Origin: Pseudonocardia alni
GTDB lineage: Bacteria; Actinomycetota; Actinomycetes; Mycobacteriales; Pseudonocardiaceae
Length of the DNA: 64,000 nucleotides
Direction of reading: 5' to 3'
NCBI RefSeq assembly: GCF_002813375.1
Contig: NZ_PHUJ01000003.1
Span: 3,658,001-3,722,000, forward strand
How positions within the stretch are numbered: position 1 is the stretch's first letter; each line of letters starts with the position of its first letter. A model generated the notes under the pieces. That model was given only the letters and a program-made list of their open reading frames with translations, searched no databases and was not told the origin of the DNA. Made by a program: the position numbers and the translations under genes. Below, one piece after another: positions 44,101 through 52,221 of this stretch.

Positions 44101-44613
44101 TCAACGACCCCGTGGCCGGCTGTGGCGCTCGGCGAGCCGTCCCAGGTTCAGCAGCTGTCGCCGGGCCATCACGAGGTCGCCGACCGACACCAGCGGTGCG
44201 AGTGCGCGGGTGCCGCCCATGACGACCTTGAGCAGCAGGCGGGTCGTGTCCGCCCCCAGCGGCGCGAGGACGTAGGACATGACGGCACCCAGGACGCTGC
44301 CGGTGAGCTGCACGCCGGGGTCGACCGAGAGGATCCGGCCGAGCCGCCGTCCGCCGGTCGCGGTGAAGGCGTCCCCGACCTGCGGTTCCGGGAGCCCCAC
44401 GAGCTCCTGCGGGGATCGGCGTCCGAGGTTGTCGACCCAGTCGTAGGAGTACGGGGCGAGCCGGATCTGGGCGACCCACGGCCAGACGACGGCGGCCGGC
44501 GCGGCGACGGAGACGCCCCGCCACGCCTGCAGCGTGGGGGCCCGGACGAGCTCGTCGCACGGGTAGGGGCGGGTGGTCTCGGCGTCGCTCACGCCCCAGC
44601 GGTCACCGATCAC
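44101..44613 (-). CDS. SRPBCC (START-like) superfamily protein
   Basis: 170 aa from GTG 44613 (VIGDRWGVSDAET). Helix-grip elements are visible: LQAWRGVSVAAPAAVVWPWVAQIRLAPYSYDWVDNLGRRSPQEL, GDAFTA, DPGVQLTG and TTRLLLKVVMGG. These proteins bind hydrophobic ligands; no catalytic residues can be named. The start is uncertain because no ribosome site precedes it; GTG at 44592 is another option. Confidence 0.75.
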   Translation of the reverse strand: MIGDRWGVSDAETTRPYPCDELVRAPTLQAWRGVSVAAPAAVVWPWVAQIRLAPYSYDWVDNLGRRSPQELVGLPEPQVGDAFTATGGRRLGRILSVDPGVQLTGSVLGAVMSYVLAPLGADTTRLLLKVVMGGTRALAPLVSVGDLVMARRQLLNLGRLAERHSRPRGR

Positions 44614-44715
44614 GGGTCCATCGTGCACCCGACGCCGTCCGCCGTCCGCGCCACGAACCGCGCGGTCGTCGTCACGACCCGGGGTCGGTGGCCCGGACCC
44701 GCGTACCGCGCCGTC

Positions 44716-45286
44716 GTGGAGCGCGGCCGTCGCCGAGGCCGAGCACCGGTTCGGCCGGCTGACCGTCCTGGTCAACAACGCCGGCGTCCAGAACCCGCCC
44801 GCACCGATCGAGACGACCGAGGCGTCCACGTGGCGGCGTGTGCTCGACATCGATCTGACCGGTGCGTTCTTCGGCATCAAGGCGGTGACGCCGGCCCTGC
44901 GCCGTGCGGGCGGCGGGTCCATCACCAACATCGGTTCCGTCATGGGGGCCGGGGGGACCGCCCACTACGCGCCGTACGTCGCCGCCAAGTGGGCGCTGCG
45001 CGGCCTGACCAGGACCGCGGCGCTCGAGCTGGGCCGCGACGGGATCCGGGTCAACGTCGTCCACCCGGGGGTCATCGCGACGCCGTTCATCACCGAGCCC
45101 GCCGCCGGAGCCGCCGCCCCCATCGCCGACTTCTACTCGCCCGACCCCTTCGCGGTGCCGCGGCTGGGGGAACCGGCGGACATCTCGGCGCTGGTGCTGT
45201 TCCTCGCCTCCCCGGCGGCGTCCTTCGTGACGGGCTCGGAGTACGTGAGCGACGGCGGCCTGCTGCTCGGCCCGGCCCTCCGGTGA
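44716..45286 (+). pseudogene. 5'-truncated short-chain dehydrogenase/reductase
   Basis: The frame encodes a good SDR C-terminal two-thirds: WSAAVAEAEHRFGRLTVLVNNAG, Ser in NIGSVMG, catalytic Tyr-x-x-x-Lys in YVAAKWALRG, NVVHPGVIATPF and the end EYVSDGGLLLG. The first ~75 residues of the fold, including the TGxxxGxG cofactor loop, are absent. Upstream sequence (44614-44715) is unrelated Arg/Pro-rich frame. Without NAD(P) binding it should be inactive. Start of homology is approximate. Confidence 0.8.
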
Positions 45287-45300
45287 GGCCGTGGAACACG

Positions 45301-45335
45301 ACGAAGGCCCAGGTCCGCCGGACCTGGGCCTTCGT
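45301..45335. terminator. terminator between SDR relic and tRNA-Pro
   Basis: ACGAAGGCCCAGGTCC (45301-45316), loop GCC, GGACCTGGGCCTTCGT (45320-45335), a 16-bp perfect stem serving convergent units. Confidence 0.85.
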
Positions 45336-45338
45336 GTT

Positions 45339-45413
<75 letters not shown>

Positions 45414-45450
45414 ATGGACACCCGGGTCTCCCCGTGAGCCGTGGAGGACT

Positions 45451-46401
45451 CTACCCGATGCCCTCCGAGGCCTGCGCGGGGGTTCCCGTCCGCGCATCGG
45501 GGCCGGTCGCGCGGGGGACGAGGGTCAGCAGCGAGGCCTCCGGCGGGCACGCGAAGCGCACCGGTGCGTACGGCGAGGTGCCCAGCCCGGCCGACACGTG
45601 CAGCCGCATCCGGCTGCCCCAGCGGCTCGCCCCGCGGGCCCGGGACCGGTCGATCCCGCAGTTGGTGACGAGTGCGCCGTAGCCGGGCACCCGCAGCTGA
45701 CCGCCGTGGGTGTGCCCGGCGAGGACGAGGTCGTAGCCGTCGGCGGCGAAGCCGTCGAGGACCCGCGGCTCGGGGGAGTGGGTCAGTCCGATGCGCAGGT
45801 CGGCGTCGGCGTCGTGGCCGGCGATGCGCGGGTAGCGGTCCAGGTTCAGGTGCGGGTCGTCGACGCCCGCGATCCGGACCGTCCGGCCGTCGACCTCGAG
45901 CACGTGCCGGGCGTGGGTGGCGTCGACCCAGCCGTGCTCGCGGAACGCGGCGCGCAGGTCGGTCCAGGGCAGGTCCGCCCCGTGCACCCGCTTCGTGTCC
46001 CCGCGGCGCAGGTAGCGGGCCGGGTTCTTCGGGGTGGGGCCGTAGTAGTCGTTGCTGCCGAACACGAACGCGCCCGGCCGCTCCAGCAGCCTCCCCAGCG
46101 CGGTAAGCACGCCCGGGACCGCGTCGGGGTGCGCCAGGTTGTCCCCGGTGTCGATCACCAGGTGCGGGTCGAGCTCGTCCAGCGCCGCGATCCACCGGAT
46201 CTTGCTGCGCTGGCCCGGCGTGAGGTGGAAGTCCGACAGGTGCAGGATCCGCAGCGGCCGCGCACCCTCGTCGAGGACGGGCAGCTCGACCCGGCGCAAC
46301 GTCCAGTGCCGCCGCTCGATCCCCGCCGCGTACCCGATGCCCGACGCTCCGAGCAGGGCGGCGCCGGCGGCGGTACGGGCGAGGGTCCCGGCGATACTCA
46401 C
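45451..46401 (-). CDS. membrane-anchored metallophosphoesterase
   Basis: 316 aa. One N-terminal hydrophobic helix (TLARTAAGAALLGASGIGYAAG) then a calcineurin-like domain: LHLSDFHL (Asp, His), DTGDNLAH (GDN), GSNDYYG (GN[D]-type), THSPEP and GHTHGGQL. All metal ligands are present. Similar in layout to M. tuberculosis Rv3683 and YaeI/LpxH-like hydrolases; substrate unknown. GTG 46401 start; divergent from the YqeY gene. Confidence 0.92.
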   Translation of the reverse strand: MSIAGTLARTAAGAALLGASGIGYAAGIERRHWTLRRVELPVLDEGARPLRILHLSDFHLTPGQRSKIRWIAALDELDPHLVIDTGDNLAHPDAVPGVLTALGRLLERPGAFVFGSNDYYGPTPKNPARYLRRGDTKRVHGADLPWTDLRAAFREHGWVDATHARHVLEVDGRTVRIAGVDDPHLNLDRYPRIAGHDADADLRIGLTHSPEPRVLDGFAADGYDLVLAGHTHGGQLRVPGYGALVTNCGIDRSRARGASRWGSRMRLHVSAGLGTSPYAPVRFACPPEASLLTLVPRATGPDARTGTPAQASEGIG

Positions 46402-46439
46402 GCGATCCAGCCTACGTCGCGGGACTATCGTGGCGACCC

Positions 46440-46913
46440 GTGAGCACCCTCAAGGAGCAGCTGCGGGCCGACCTGACCATCGCGATGAAGGCCAGGGACG
46501 AGCTGGTGCGGACGACCCTGCGATCCGTCCTGACCTCCATCGGCAACGCCGAGGTGGCCGGTGACACCGCCCGGGAGCTCTCCGACGACGAGGTCCGCGC
46601 GGTCATCACCAAGGAGACCAAGCGGCGCGCCGAGTCCGCCCAGGCCTTCGCCGACGGCGGCCGCCCCGAGTCCGCCGAGCGTGAGCGCGCCGAGGGCGAG
46701 GTCCTCGCCCGGTACCTGCCGACCCAGCTCGACGACGACGAGGTGGCCGCCCTGGCGACCGCTGCCGTCGCCGAGGTGGAGTCCGAGACCGGGGAGAAGC
46801 CCGGCATGAAGCAGATGGGCCAGGTCATGAAGAAGGCGAACGCCGCCGCGGCGGGCCGCGCCGAGGGCGGCCGCGTCGCCGCCGCCGTGAAGAAGGCCCT
46901 CGCCGCGGGCTGA
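46440..46913 (+). CDS. GatB/YqeY domain protein
   Basis: 157 aa: MSTLKEQLRADLTIAMKARDELVRTTLRSVLTSIGNAEV, YLPTQLDDDEVAALA and a terminal GQVMKKANAAAAGRAEGGRVAAAVKKAL, the tRNA-interacting helical domain of GatB as a stand-alone protein. GTG 46440 lacks a ribosome site; TATCGT ~12 bases upstream suggests leaderless expression. Function undefined, possibly tRNA-related. Confidence 0.93.
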   Translation: MSTLKEQLRADLTIAMKARDELVRTTLRSVLTSIGNAEVAGDTARELSDDEVRAVITKETKRRAESAQAFADGGRPESAERERAEGEVLARYLPTQLDDDEVAALATAAVAEVESETGEKPGMKQMGQVMKKANAAAAGRAEGGRVAAAVKKALAAG

Positions 46914-46928
46914 CCGGCCCCGCCGACG

Positions 46929-46969
46929 CGACGGGCCCCGCACCGGATCATCCGGAGCGGGGCCCGTCG
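46929..46969. terminator. bidirectional terminator between yqeY-like gene and topA
   Basis: CGACGGGCCCCGC (46929-46941) with GCGGGGCCCGTCG (46957-46969), enclosing a second stem CCGGA/TCCGG. Confidence 0.88.
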
Positions 46970-46981
46970 TCGTCACCGGTC

Positions 46982-49921
46982 TCAGGTCGTCGGGGTCGTG
47001 CGCGTCCGGGTCCCGGTCGACTTCGTCGGCGTGGTCTTGGCCGCGGTGCTGCGGGTCGTCGTCTTCTTCGTCGCGGCGGTGCGGGTCCCGGTCTTGGCCG
47101 CGGTGCTCTTGGCTGCGGTGCTCTTGGCCGCCGTGCTCTTCGACGCCGCCGGCTTGCGGGTCGTCGTCTTCTTCTTCGCCGGGGCCTTCGCCCGCCGCTC
47201 GGCGAGCAGCTCGGAGGCCCGGTCGTCGGTGATCTCCTCGACCGAGTCGCCCTTGCGCAGGCTGGCGTTGGTCTCGCCGTCGGTGACGTAGGGGCCGAAC
47301 CGGCCGTCCTTGATCACCATCTTCTTCTTCGTCGAGGCGTCCTCGCCCAGTTCGCGCAGCGGCGGCGCCGCGGCGGCGCGGCCCCGCTGCTTGGGCTGCT
47401 TGTAGATCTCCAGGGCCTCCTCCAGGGTGACCGTGAAGAGCTGCTCCTCGCCGGAGAGCGACCTCGAGTCCGTGCCCTTCTTCAGGTACGGGCCGTAGCG
47501 GCCGTTCTGCGCGGTGATCTCGTCACCGGAGTCCGGGTCCGTGCCGACGATCCGCGGCAGCGACAGCAGCCGCAGCGCGTCCTCGAGGGTGATGGTGTCG
47601 ACCGTCATCGACTTGAACAGCGAGCCGGTGCGCGGCTTCGGCTTGGCCGGCTTCTTCTTGGCGCCCTCGGGCACCTCCGGCTCGGGCAGGAGCTCGGTGA
47701 CGTAGGGGCCGAAGCGGCCCTCCTTCGCCACGATCTCGTGTCCGGTGACCGGATCGGTGCCCAGCTTGCGGCCTTCCTGCGGCACCGAGAACAGCTTCTC
47801 GGCGATCTCCTCGGACAGCTCGTCCGGGGCCAGGTCGTCGGGCAGGTTCGCGCGCTGGGACTCGCCGTCGACGATCCGCTCCAGGTACGGGCCGTAACGC
47901 CCCACCCGGACGACGACGTCGTTGCCCGCCGCGTCGGCGAACATCGGGATCGAGTTCACCGTGCGGGCGTCGATCTCCTCCAGGTTCGATCCGACGAGCT
48001 TCTTCAGCCCACCGGCCCGGGCGATCTCCGAGCCGCTGCTCGCGCCGTCGGTGCCGAAGTAGAACCCGGACAGCCAGTGCACACGGGAGTCGTCACCGGA
48101 GGCGATGGAGTCGAGGTCGTCCTCCATCGCGGCCGTGAAGTCGTAGTCGACGAGCTGGCCGAAGTGCTGCTCCATCAGCCCGACGACGGCGAACGCCACC
48201 CACGACGGGACGAGCGCGGAGCCCTTCTTCCAGACGTAGCCGCGGTCGAGGATCGTCTTGATCGTCGACGCGTACGTCGACGGCCGGCCGATCCCCATCT
48301 CCTCCATCGCCTTGACCAGCGCGGGCTCGGTGAACCGCGATGGCGGGCTGGTGGAGTGCCCGTCGGGCACCAGCTCGGTGGCGGTCAGCGGCTGGCCCTC
48401 GGTCAGCTCGGGCAGCCGGGACTCGGCGTCGTCGGCCTGCTGGCCCGAGGCCTCGTCGTCGAGGGTCTCGACGTAGGCCTTGAGGAAGCCGGGGAAGGTG
48501 ATCGTGCGGCCCGAGGACGCGAACACGACCTTCTCGCCGGTCCCCGCGGTGCCCGCGATCCGGACGCTCACGGTGGTCCCGCGGGCGTCGTTCATCTGCG
48601 AGGCGATGGTCCGCTGCCAGATCATCTCGTAGAGGCGGAAGTCGTCGCCGTCGACCTCGCGGGCGATGGCACCCGGGGTCCGGAAGGTCTCGCCGGAGGG
48701 ACGGATGGCCTCGTGGGCCTCCTGGGCGTTCTTCACCTTGCGCGTGTACTGGCGGGGCGAGTCCGCGACGTAGGCGTCGCCGTACAGCTCACGGGCCTGC
48801 GAGCGGGCCGCCTCGATGGCCGTCGCCGACAGCGTCGTCGAGTCCGTACGCATGTAGGTGATGTAGCCGTTCTCGTACAGACGCTGCGCGCTGCGCATCG
48901 TGCGCTCGGAGGAGAACCGCAGCTTGCGGCCCGCCTCCTGCTGCAGCGTCGAGGTCATGAACGGCGGGTACGGCTTGCGCGTGTAGGGCTTGGAGTCGAC
49001 GGAGGCGACCTCCATCGGACGGTCCTGCAGCCCCTCGGCGAGGCGGCGCGCCTCGGCCTCGTTCAGGGTGACGACCTCCGCGGAGCCCTTCTTCAGCTGC
49101 CCGAGCGAGTCGAAGTCGCGGCCGGTGGCGACACGCTTGTCGTCGACCTGCAGCAGCCGCGCACCGAACGAGCGCGGTGTGGCCTTCTCCCCGGCGTCGA
49201 GGGTCGCGGCGATGTCCCAGTACTCCGCGGAGCGGAACGCGATGCGGTCCCGCTCGCGCTGCACGATCAGCCGGGTCGCGACCGACTGGACGCGGCCCGC
49301 CGACAGCTTCGGCATGACCTTCTTCCACAGCACGGGGGAGACCTCGTAGCCGTAGAGGCGGTCCAGGATGCGGCGGGTCTCCTGTGCGTCGACGAGGTGC
49401 TGGTCGAGCTCGCGGGTGTTCTCGGCGGCCGCGCGGATCGCCGACTCGGTGATCTCGTGGAAGACCATCCGCCGGACCGGGACCTTCGGCTGGAGGGTCT
49501 CCAGGAGGTGCCAGGCGATGGCCTCGCCCTCACGGTCGGGGTCCGTCGCGAGCAGGAGTTCGTCGACGGTCTTCAGCGCCTCGCGCAGCTCCGAGACGGT
49601 GCTGCGCTTCTCCGGCGTGACGATGTAGAGCGGGCTGAACTGGTTGTCGACGTCGACGCCGAGCCGCGCCCAGGACTCGCCCTTGTACTTGGCGGGGACG
49701 TCCGCCGCGCCGCGCGGCAGGTCACGGATGTGACCGACCGAGGACTCGACGATGTAGTCGTTGCCCAGGTAGGGCTGGATCTTCTTCGCCTTGCTGGGGG
49801 ACTCGACGATCACCAGGCGGCGCGTCGGGCGGCCGGATGCGTTCGCCGTCGAGGTCGGCTTGCGCGTGCTGCCCCCCGACGTGCGTGCCGAACCCGTCGT
49901 TCCCGTTGTCGCTGCTGCCAC
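46982..49921 (-). CDS. topA: DNA topoisomerase I
   Basis: Type IA topoisomerase that relaxes negative supercoils. 979 aa. Toprim LVIVESPSKAKKIQPYLG...ATDPDREGEAIAWHL, catalytic Tyr356 in GYITYMRTDST, IRPSGE and the EMGIGRPSTYA motif. The C-terminal part has four repeated TopoI_C modules (GRYGPYL / GRFGPYV) in place of zinc fingers, and a Lys/Thr/Ala-rich basic tail of ~70 residues, as in mycobacteria. GTG 49921 follows GAGGTAGGACC. A ~35-residue Thr/Ser-rich extension precedes the Toprim domain. Confidence 0.97.
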   Translation of the reverse strand: MAAATTGTTGSARTSGGSTRKPTSTANASGRPTRRLVIVESPSKAKKIQPYLGNDYIVESSVGHIRDLPRGAADVPAKYKGESWARLGVDVDNQFSPLYIVTPEKRSTVSELREALKTVDELLLATDPDREGEAIAWHLLETLQPKVPVRRMVFHEITESAIRAAAENTRELDQHLVDAQETRRILDRLYGYEVSPVLWKKVMPKLSAGRVQSVATRLIVQRERDRIAFRSAEYWDIAATLDAGEKATPRSFGARLLQVDDKRVATGRDFDSLGQLKKGSAEVVTLNEAEARRLAEGLQDRPMEVASVDSKPYTRKPYPPFMTSTLQQEAGRKLRFSSERTMRSAQRLYENGYITYMRTDSTTLSATAIEAARSQARELYGDAYVADSPRQYTRKVKNAQEAHEAIRPSGETFRTPGAIAREVDGDDFRLYEMIWQRTIASQMNDARGTTVSVRIAGTAGTGEKVVFASSGRTITFPGFLKAYVETLDDEASGQQADDAESRLPELTEGQPLTATELVPDGHSTSPPSRFTEPALVKAMEEMGIGRPSTYASTIKTILDRGYVWKKGSALVPSWVAFAVVGLMEQHFGQLVDYDFTAAMEDDLDSIASGDDSRVHWLSGFYFGTDGASSGSEIARAGGLKKLVGSNLEEIDARTVNSIPMFADAAGNDVVVRVGRYGPYLERIVDGESQRANLPDDLAPDELSEEIAEKLFSVPQEGRKLGTDPVTGHEIVAKEGRFGPYVTELLPEPEVPEGAKKKPAKPKPRTGSLFKSMTVDTITLEDALRLLSLPRIVGTDPDSGDEITAQNGRYGPYLKKGTDSRSLSGEEQLFTVTLEEALEIYKQPKQRGRAAAAPPLRELGEDASTKKKMVIKDGRFGPYVTDGETNASLRKGDSVEEITDDRASELLAERRAKAPAKKKTTTRKPAASKSTAAKSTAAKSTAAKTGTRTAATKKTTTRSTAAKTTPTKSTGTRTRTTPTT
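47093..47137 (-). repeat. 15-bp tandem repeat in topA 3' end
   Basis: Three units of form CTTGGCCGCGGTGCT (47093, 47108, 47123) encode the KSTAA repeats of the basic topoisomerase tail. Confidence 0.85.
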
Positions 49922-50152
49922 GTGGTCCTACCTCATCTCCTCGGCTGCGTCGCGGTCCCTGCGACGTCGTAGCCGTTTCCCGACCTCGCACTGTTACACC
50001 GTGCGGTCCCGGAGCGTGCCGGGACGGTTGCGCTGAGCGTCTTGTTCGGGGTCGACGATCGCACGATCTCACACCGTCGTCGCTCCGTGTCGTGGCTCGT
50101 GCCACGGGGAGCGGGCGAGTCGCCAGCGTAGACCCGGCCGTGGTTCGGCAGG

Positions 50153-50752
50153 TCAGGCGGCCGGTCGGCCGTGGTGCCGGGGCCACTCGGTCGGGTTCGT
50201 CATCCGCGGCGCGGGGCCCACCAGTTCCACCAGTCGGGCCAGTCGGCGAGCTCCGTGCAGGCGTAACGCCGGGCCGGGCGCGCCGTGTTCCCCCGGGGCG
50301 AGCCGTGCCGGGGGCAGGCCGGCCCGGGTGGCGGCGGCGATCAGCGGGCCGTGTGTCCACGGGGCCTGCGGGTCGAGCAGCAGCAGATACCCGCCCCGCA
50401 GGTCGGACGTGCCCGCGGAGAGCGCCCACAGCCGGAGCGTGGCGCCGTCGAGCTGGAAGTCCGGCGGGATCTGCTTGCGACCGTCCGGCGTGCACCAGGC
50501 GTGGGCCAGCGGGACCAGGTCGCGCCGGAACGCGCTGCGCATCCCGGACGCGCCGGGGGCGAGGGTGACGCCGCGGGCCGCCGCCAGCGCGGCCAGCGCG
50601 GTCTCGCGCCCCTCGATCGGCAGCGGGACGTCGAACCGGGCCGTGTCACCGGCGCCGAACCGCTCGATGCGCCCGGGCCCGCAGAGCAGCCCGGCCAGGT
50701 CGGTCAGCCCGGCCGGCCGGGCCTCCGCGGAGAACAGCGACATCTGCGGCAC
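50153..50752 (-). CDS. conserved hypothetical protein, Rv3647c-like
   Basis: 199 aa opening MPQMSLFSAEARPAGLTDLAGLLCGPGRIERFG, with FRRDLVPLAHAWCTPDGRKQIPPDFQLDGATLRLWALSAGT and a C-terminal ARRLARLVELVGPAP. By style and place next to topA it matches a conserved actinobacterial protein. ATG at 50743 (MSLFSAE) is an alternative start. Function unknown. Confidence 0.82.
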   Translation of the reverse strand: MPQMSLFSAEARPAGLTDLAGLLCGPGRIERFGAGDTARFDVPLPIEGRETALAALAAARGVTLAPGASGMRSAFRRDLVPLAHAWCTPDGRKQIPPDFQLDGATLRLWALSAGTSDLRGGYLLLLDPQAPWTHGPLIAAATRAGLPPARLAPGEHGAPGPALRLHGARRLARLVELVGPAPRMTNPTEWPRHHGRPAA

Positions 50753-50818
50753 CCGCGAAGCATAGAACGCATGTTCGAGCTTGCCCAGCAGGGAGCGCCG
50801 GACGGGTGACGCGGCGGG

Positions 50819-51421
50819 TCAGGCGGGACCGTTGATCTTCTTGAGGGCGACGCACTTCGGCGCGGTCGCGAACGCCTTGTCCAGCCGCGGGGTGGGGCCG
50901 ATCTTGTCCAGGCCCTGGGCGCCGGAGATCGTCCGCAGCTTCTGCTGGGCGCCGTCGAGCTTGCCCTTGAAGCCCTGGACGTCGTTCGGGTCGATCGCGT
51001 CGACGTCCTTCTTGGCCTGGGCGATCGTCGTGCCGGACCGGTCGAGCATGTCGCGCACCGCGGTCGCCCACGCGTCGCCGCCGCTCACCGGGGACTCGCC
51101 GGCCGCGGTCAGCTGCTTCTTGCCGGTGTCGATGCCGGTCGCGACCTTGCCGAGGTACTCCGACAGGCGCGTCTTGATGCCGGCGAGGTCGGCGCCGTCG
51201 TAGTTCGGCGGGGTGTTGAGCGGCTGGTAGTAGGCCAGGGTCGCGCCGCAGACCTTGTCGCCCCAGGCGACCGGGTCGGCGCCGACGCCCGCGGTCGGCC
51301 GCGGTGCCGGGTCCGCCGTGGGGGTGCCGGCCACGCTCGACGCGCAGCCGCCGGCCAGGAGCGCGGCGAGCAGGGTGGGGAGCAGGACCCGGGCGGTTCG
51401 CGCCGGGCGGGGGGTGGCCAT
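50819..51421 (-). CDS. secreted lipoprotein, unknown (paralogue 1)
   Basis: 200 aa. Lipobox LAGGC with Cys26 after a signal helix. The mature helical domain begins VAWGDKVCGATLAYYQPL and ends KAFATAPKCVALK; the two Cys probably form a disulfide. The next gene upstream has the same arrangement, so the two arose by tandem duplication. A frame-consistent helical-bundle appearance; no family is named. Confidence 0.8.
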   Translation of the reverse strand: MATPRPARTARVLLPTLLAALLAGGCASSVAGTPTADPAPRPTAGVGADPVAWGDKVCGATLAYYQPLNTPPNYDGADLAGIKTRLSEYLGKVATGIDTGKKQLTAAGESPVSGGDAWATAVRDMLDRSGTTIAQAKKDVDAIDPNDVQGFKGKLDGAQQKLRTISGAQGLDKIGPTPRLDKAFATAPKCVALKKINGPA

Positions 51422-51495
51422 CGTCGGGCTCCAGGGTCGGGGCCCGTCGGGGCCCGGGGCACGGACAGTGGTCGACGGTAGGACGCCGTCGCCGG

Positions 51496-52101
51496 TCAGC
51501 TGCTTCCACCCTCCCCGGTTGGCCCGTTCGGAGCAGCAGTGGGTGCGCCGGGCGGTGGTGTCGCGCGGGCCTGCTCTGCCGACCGGGTGAGATCTGTGCA
51601 GGTCGTCGAGGCCCGGAACGCCGAGGCGATCGCCGGGTTGCCGGTGACCTCGTCGAGGGGGCCGGTGGTGCCGCCGAGGCGGGCCAGCGGCTCCAGCGCG
51701 GCGGGCAGGTCGCGCTGTACCGCGGCGGGGTCGGCCGGGTCGATGGCGTCGACCCGCGAACGCGCCCCGGAGAACGCCGAGCGGATCTCGCCGAGCCCGC
51801 CCTGGAGCCGTGCGGAGAGGGCATCGCCGTCGTCGACGGGAGCCGGGCCGAGCCGGTCCAGGTCGCCCAGCGCGCCGTCGGCGGCCTGGGTGGTGCGGGT
51901 CAGGTAGTCCGAGAGGGCCCGCAACCGCTGCGCGGGGTCCGGGGTCTCACCGGGGGTGTCCACGGCGGTGCGGACGAAGGGCAGCACGGCCGCGCACATC
52001 GACTCGGTCCACTGCTCGACGGTCGGCCCGGAGGGGCCGCAGCCCGCCAGCAGGACGGCCGGGGCGACGAGGAGTCCGGCGAGACCTCGCGATGTCCGCA
52101 T
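51496..52101 (-). CDS. secreted lipoprotein, unknown (paralogue 2)
   Basis: 201 aa. Signal peptide with lipobox LLAGC (Cys21). Mature: VEQWTESMCAAVLPFVRTAVD...ALSDYLTRTTQAADGALGDLDRLG, and AFRASTTCTDLTR near the end, giving the same paired cysteines as the neighbour at 50819. The C-terminal ~25 residues are Pro/Gly-rich. ATG 52101. Downstream of the pyrophosphatase and separated from it by a strong terminator. Confidence 0.8.
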   Translation of the reverse strand: MRTSRGLAGLLVAPAVLLAGCGPSGPTVEQWTESMCAAVLPFVRTAVDTPGETPDPAQRLRALSDYLTRTTQAADGALGDLDRLGPAPVDDGDALSARLQGGLGEIRSAFSGARSRVDAIDPADPAAVQRDLPAALEPLARLGGTTGPLDEVTGNPAIASAFRASTTCTDLTRSAEQARATPPPGAPTAAPNGPTGEGGSS

Positions 52102-52158
52102 CGCTCCTCCGTCGGGGTGATCGCTGCCGTCCGGCGGAGAGTATCCGAATCGTCCCGT

Positions 52159-52207
52159 GGACCACGTCGGCCGCCCGTCCCGATGGGACGAGCGGCCGAC
52201 GTGGTCC
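52159..52207 (-). terminator. terminator after the proton pyrophosphatase gene
   Basis: GGACCACGTCGGCCGC (52159-52174) pairs over 16 bp with GCGGCCGACGTGGTCC (52192-52207); the loop contains CGTCCC/GGGACG, which extends the stem. Confidence 0.88.
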
Positions 52208-52221
52208 TGCGAGATGTCGCC

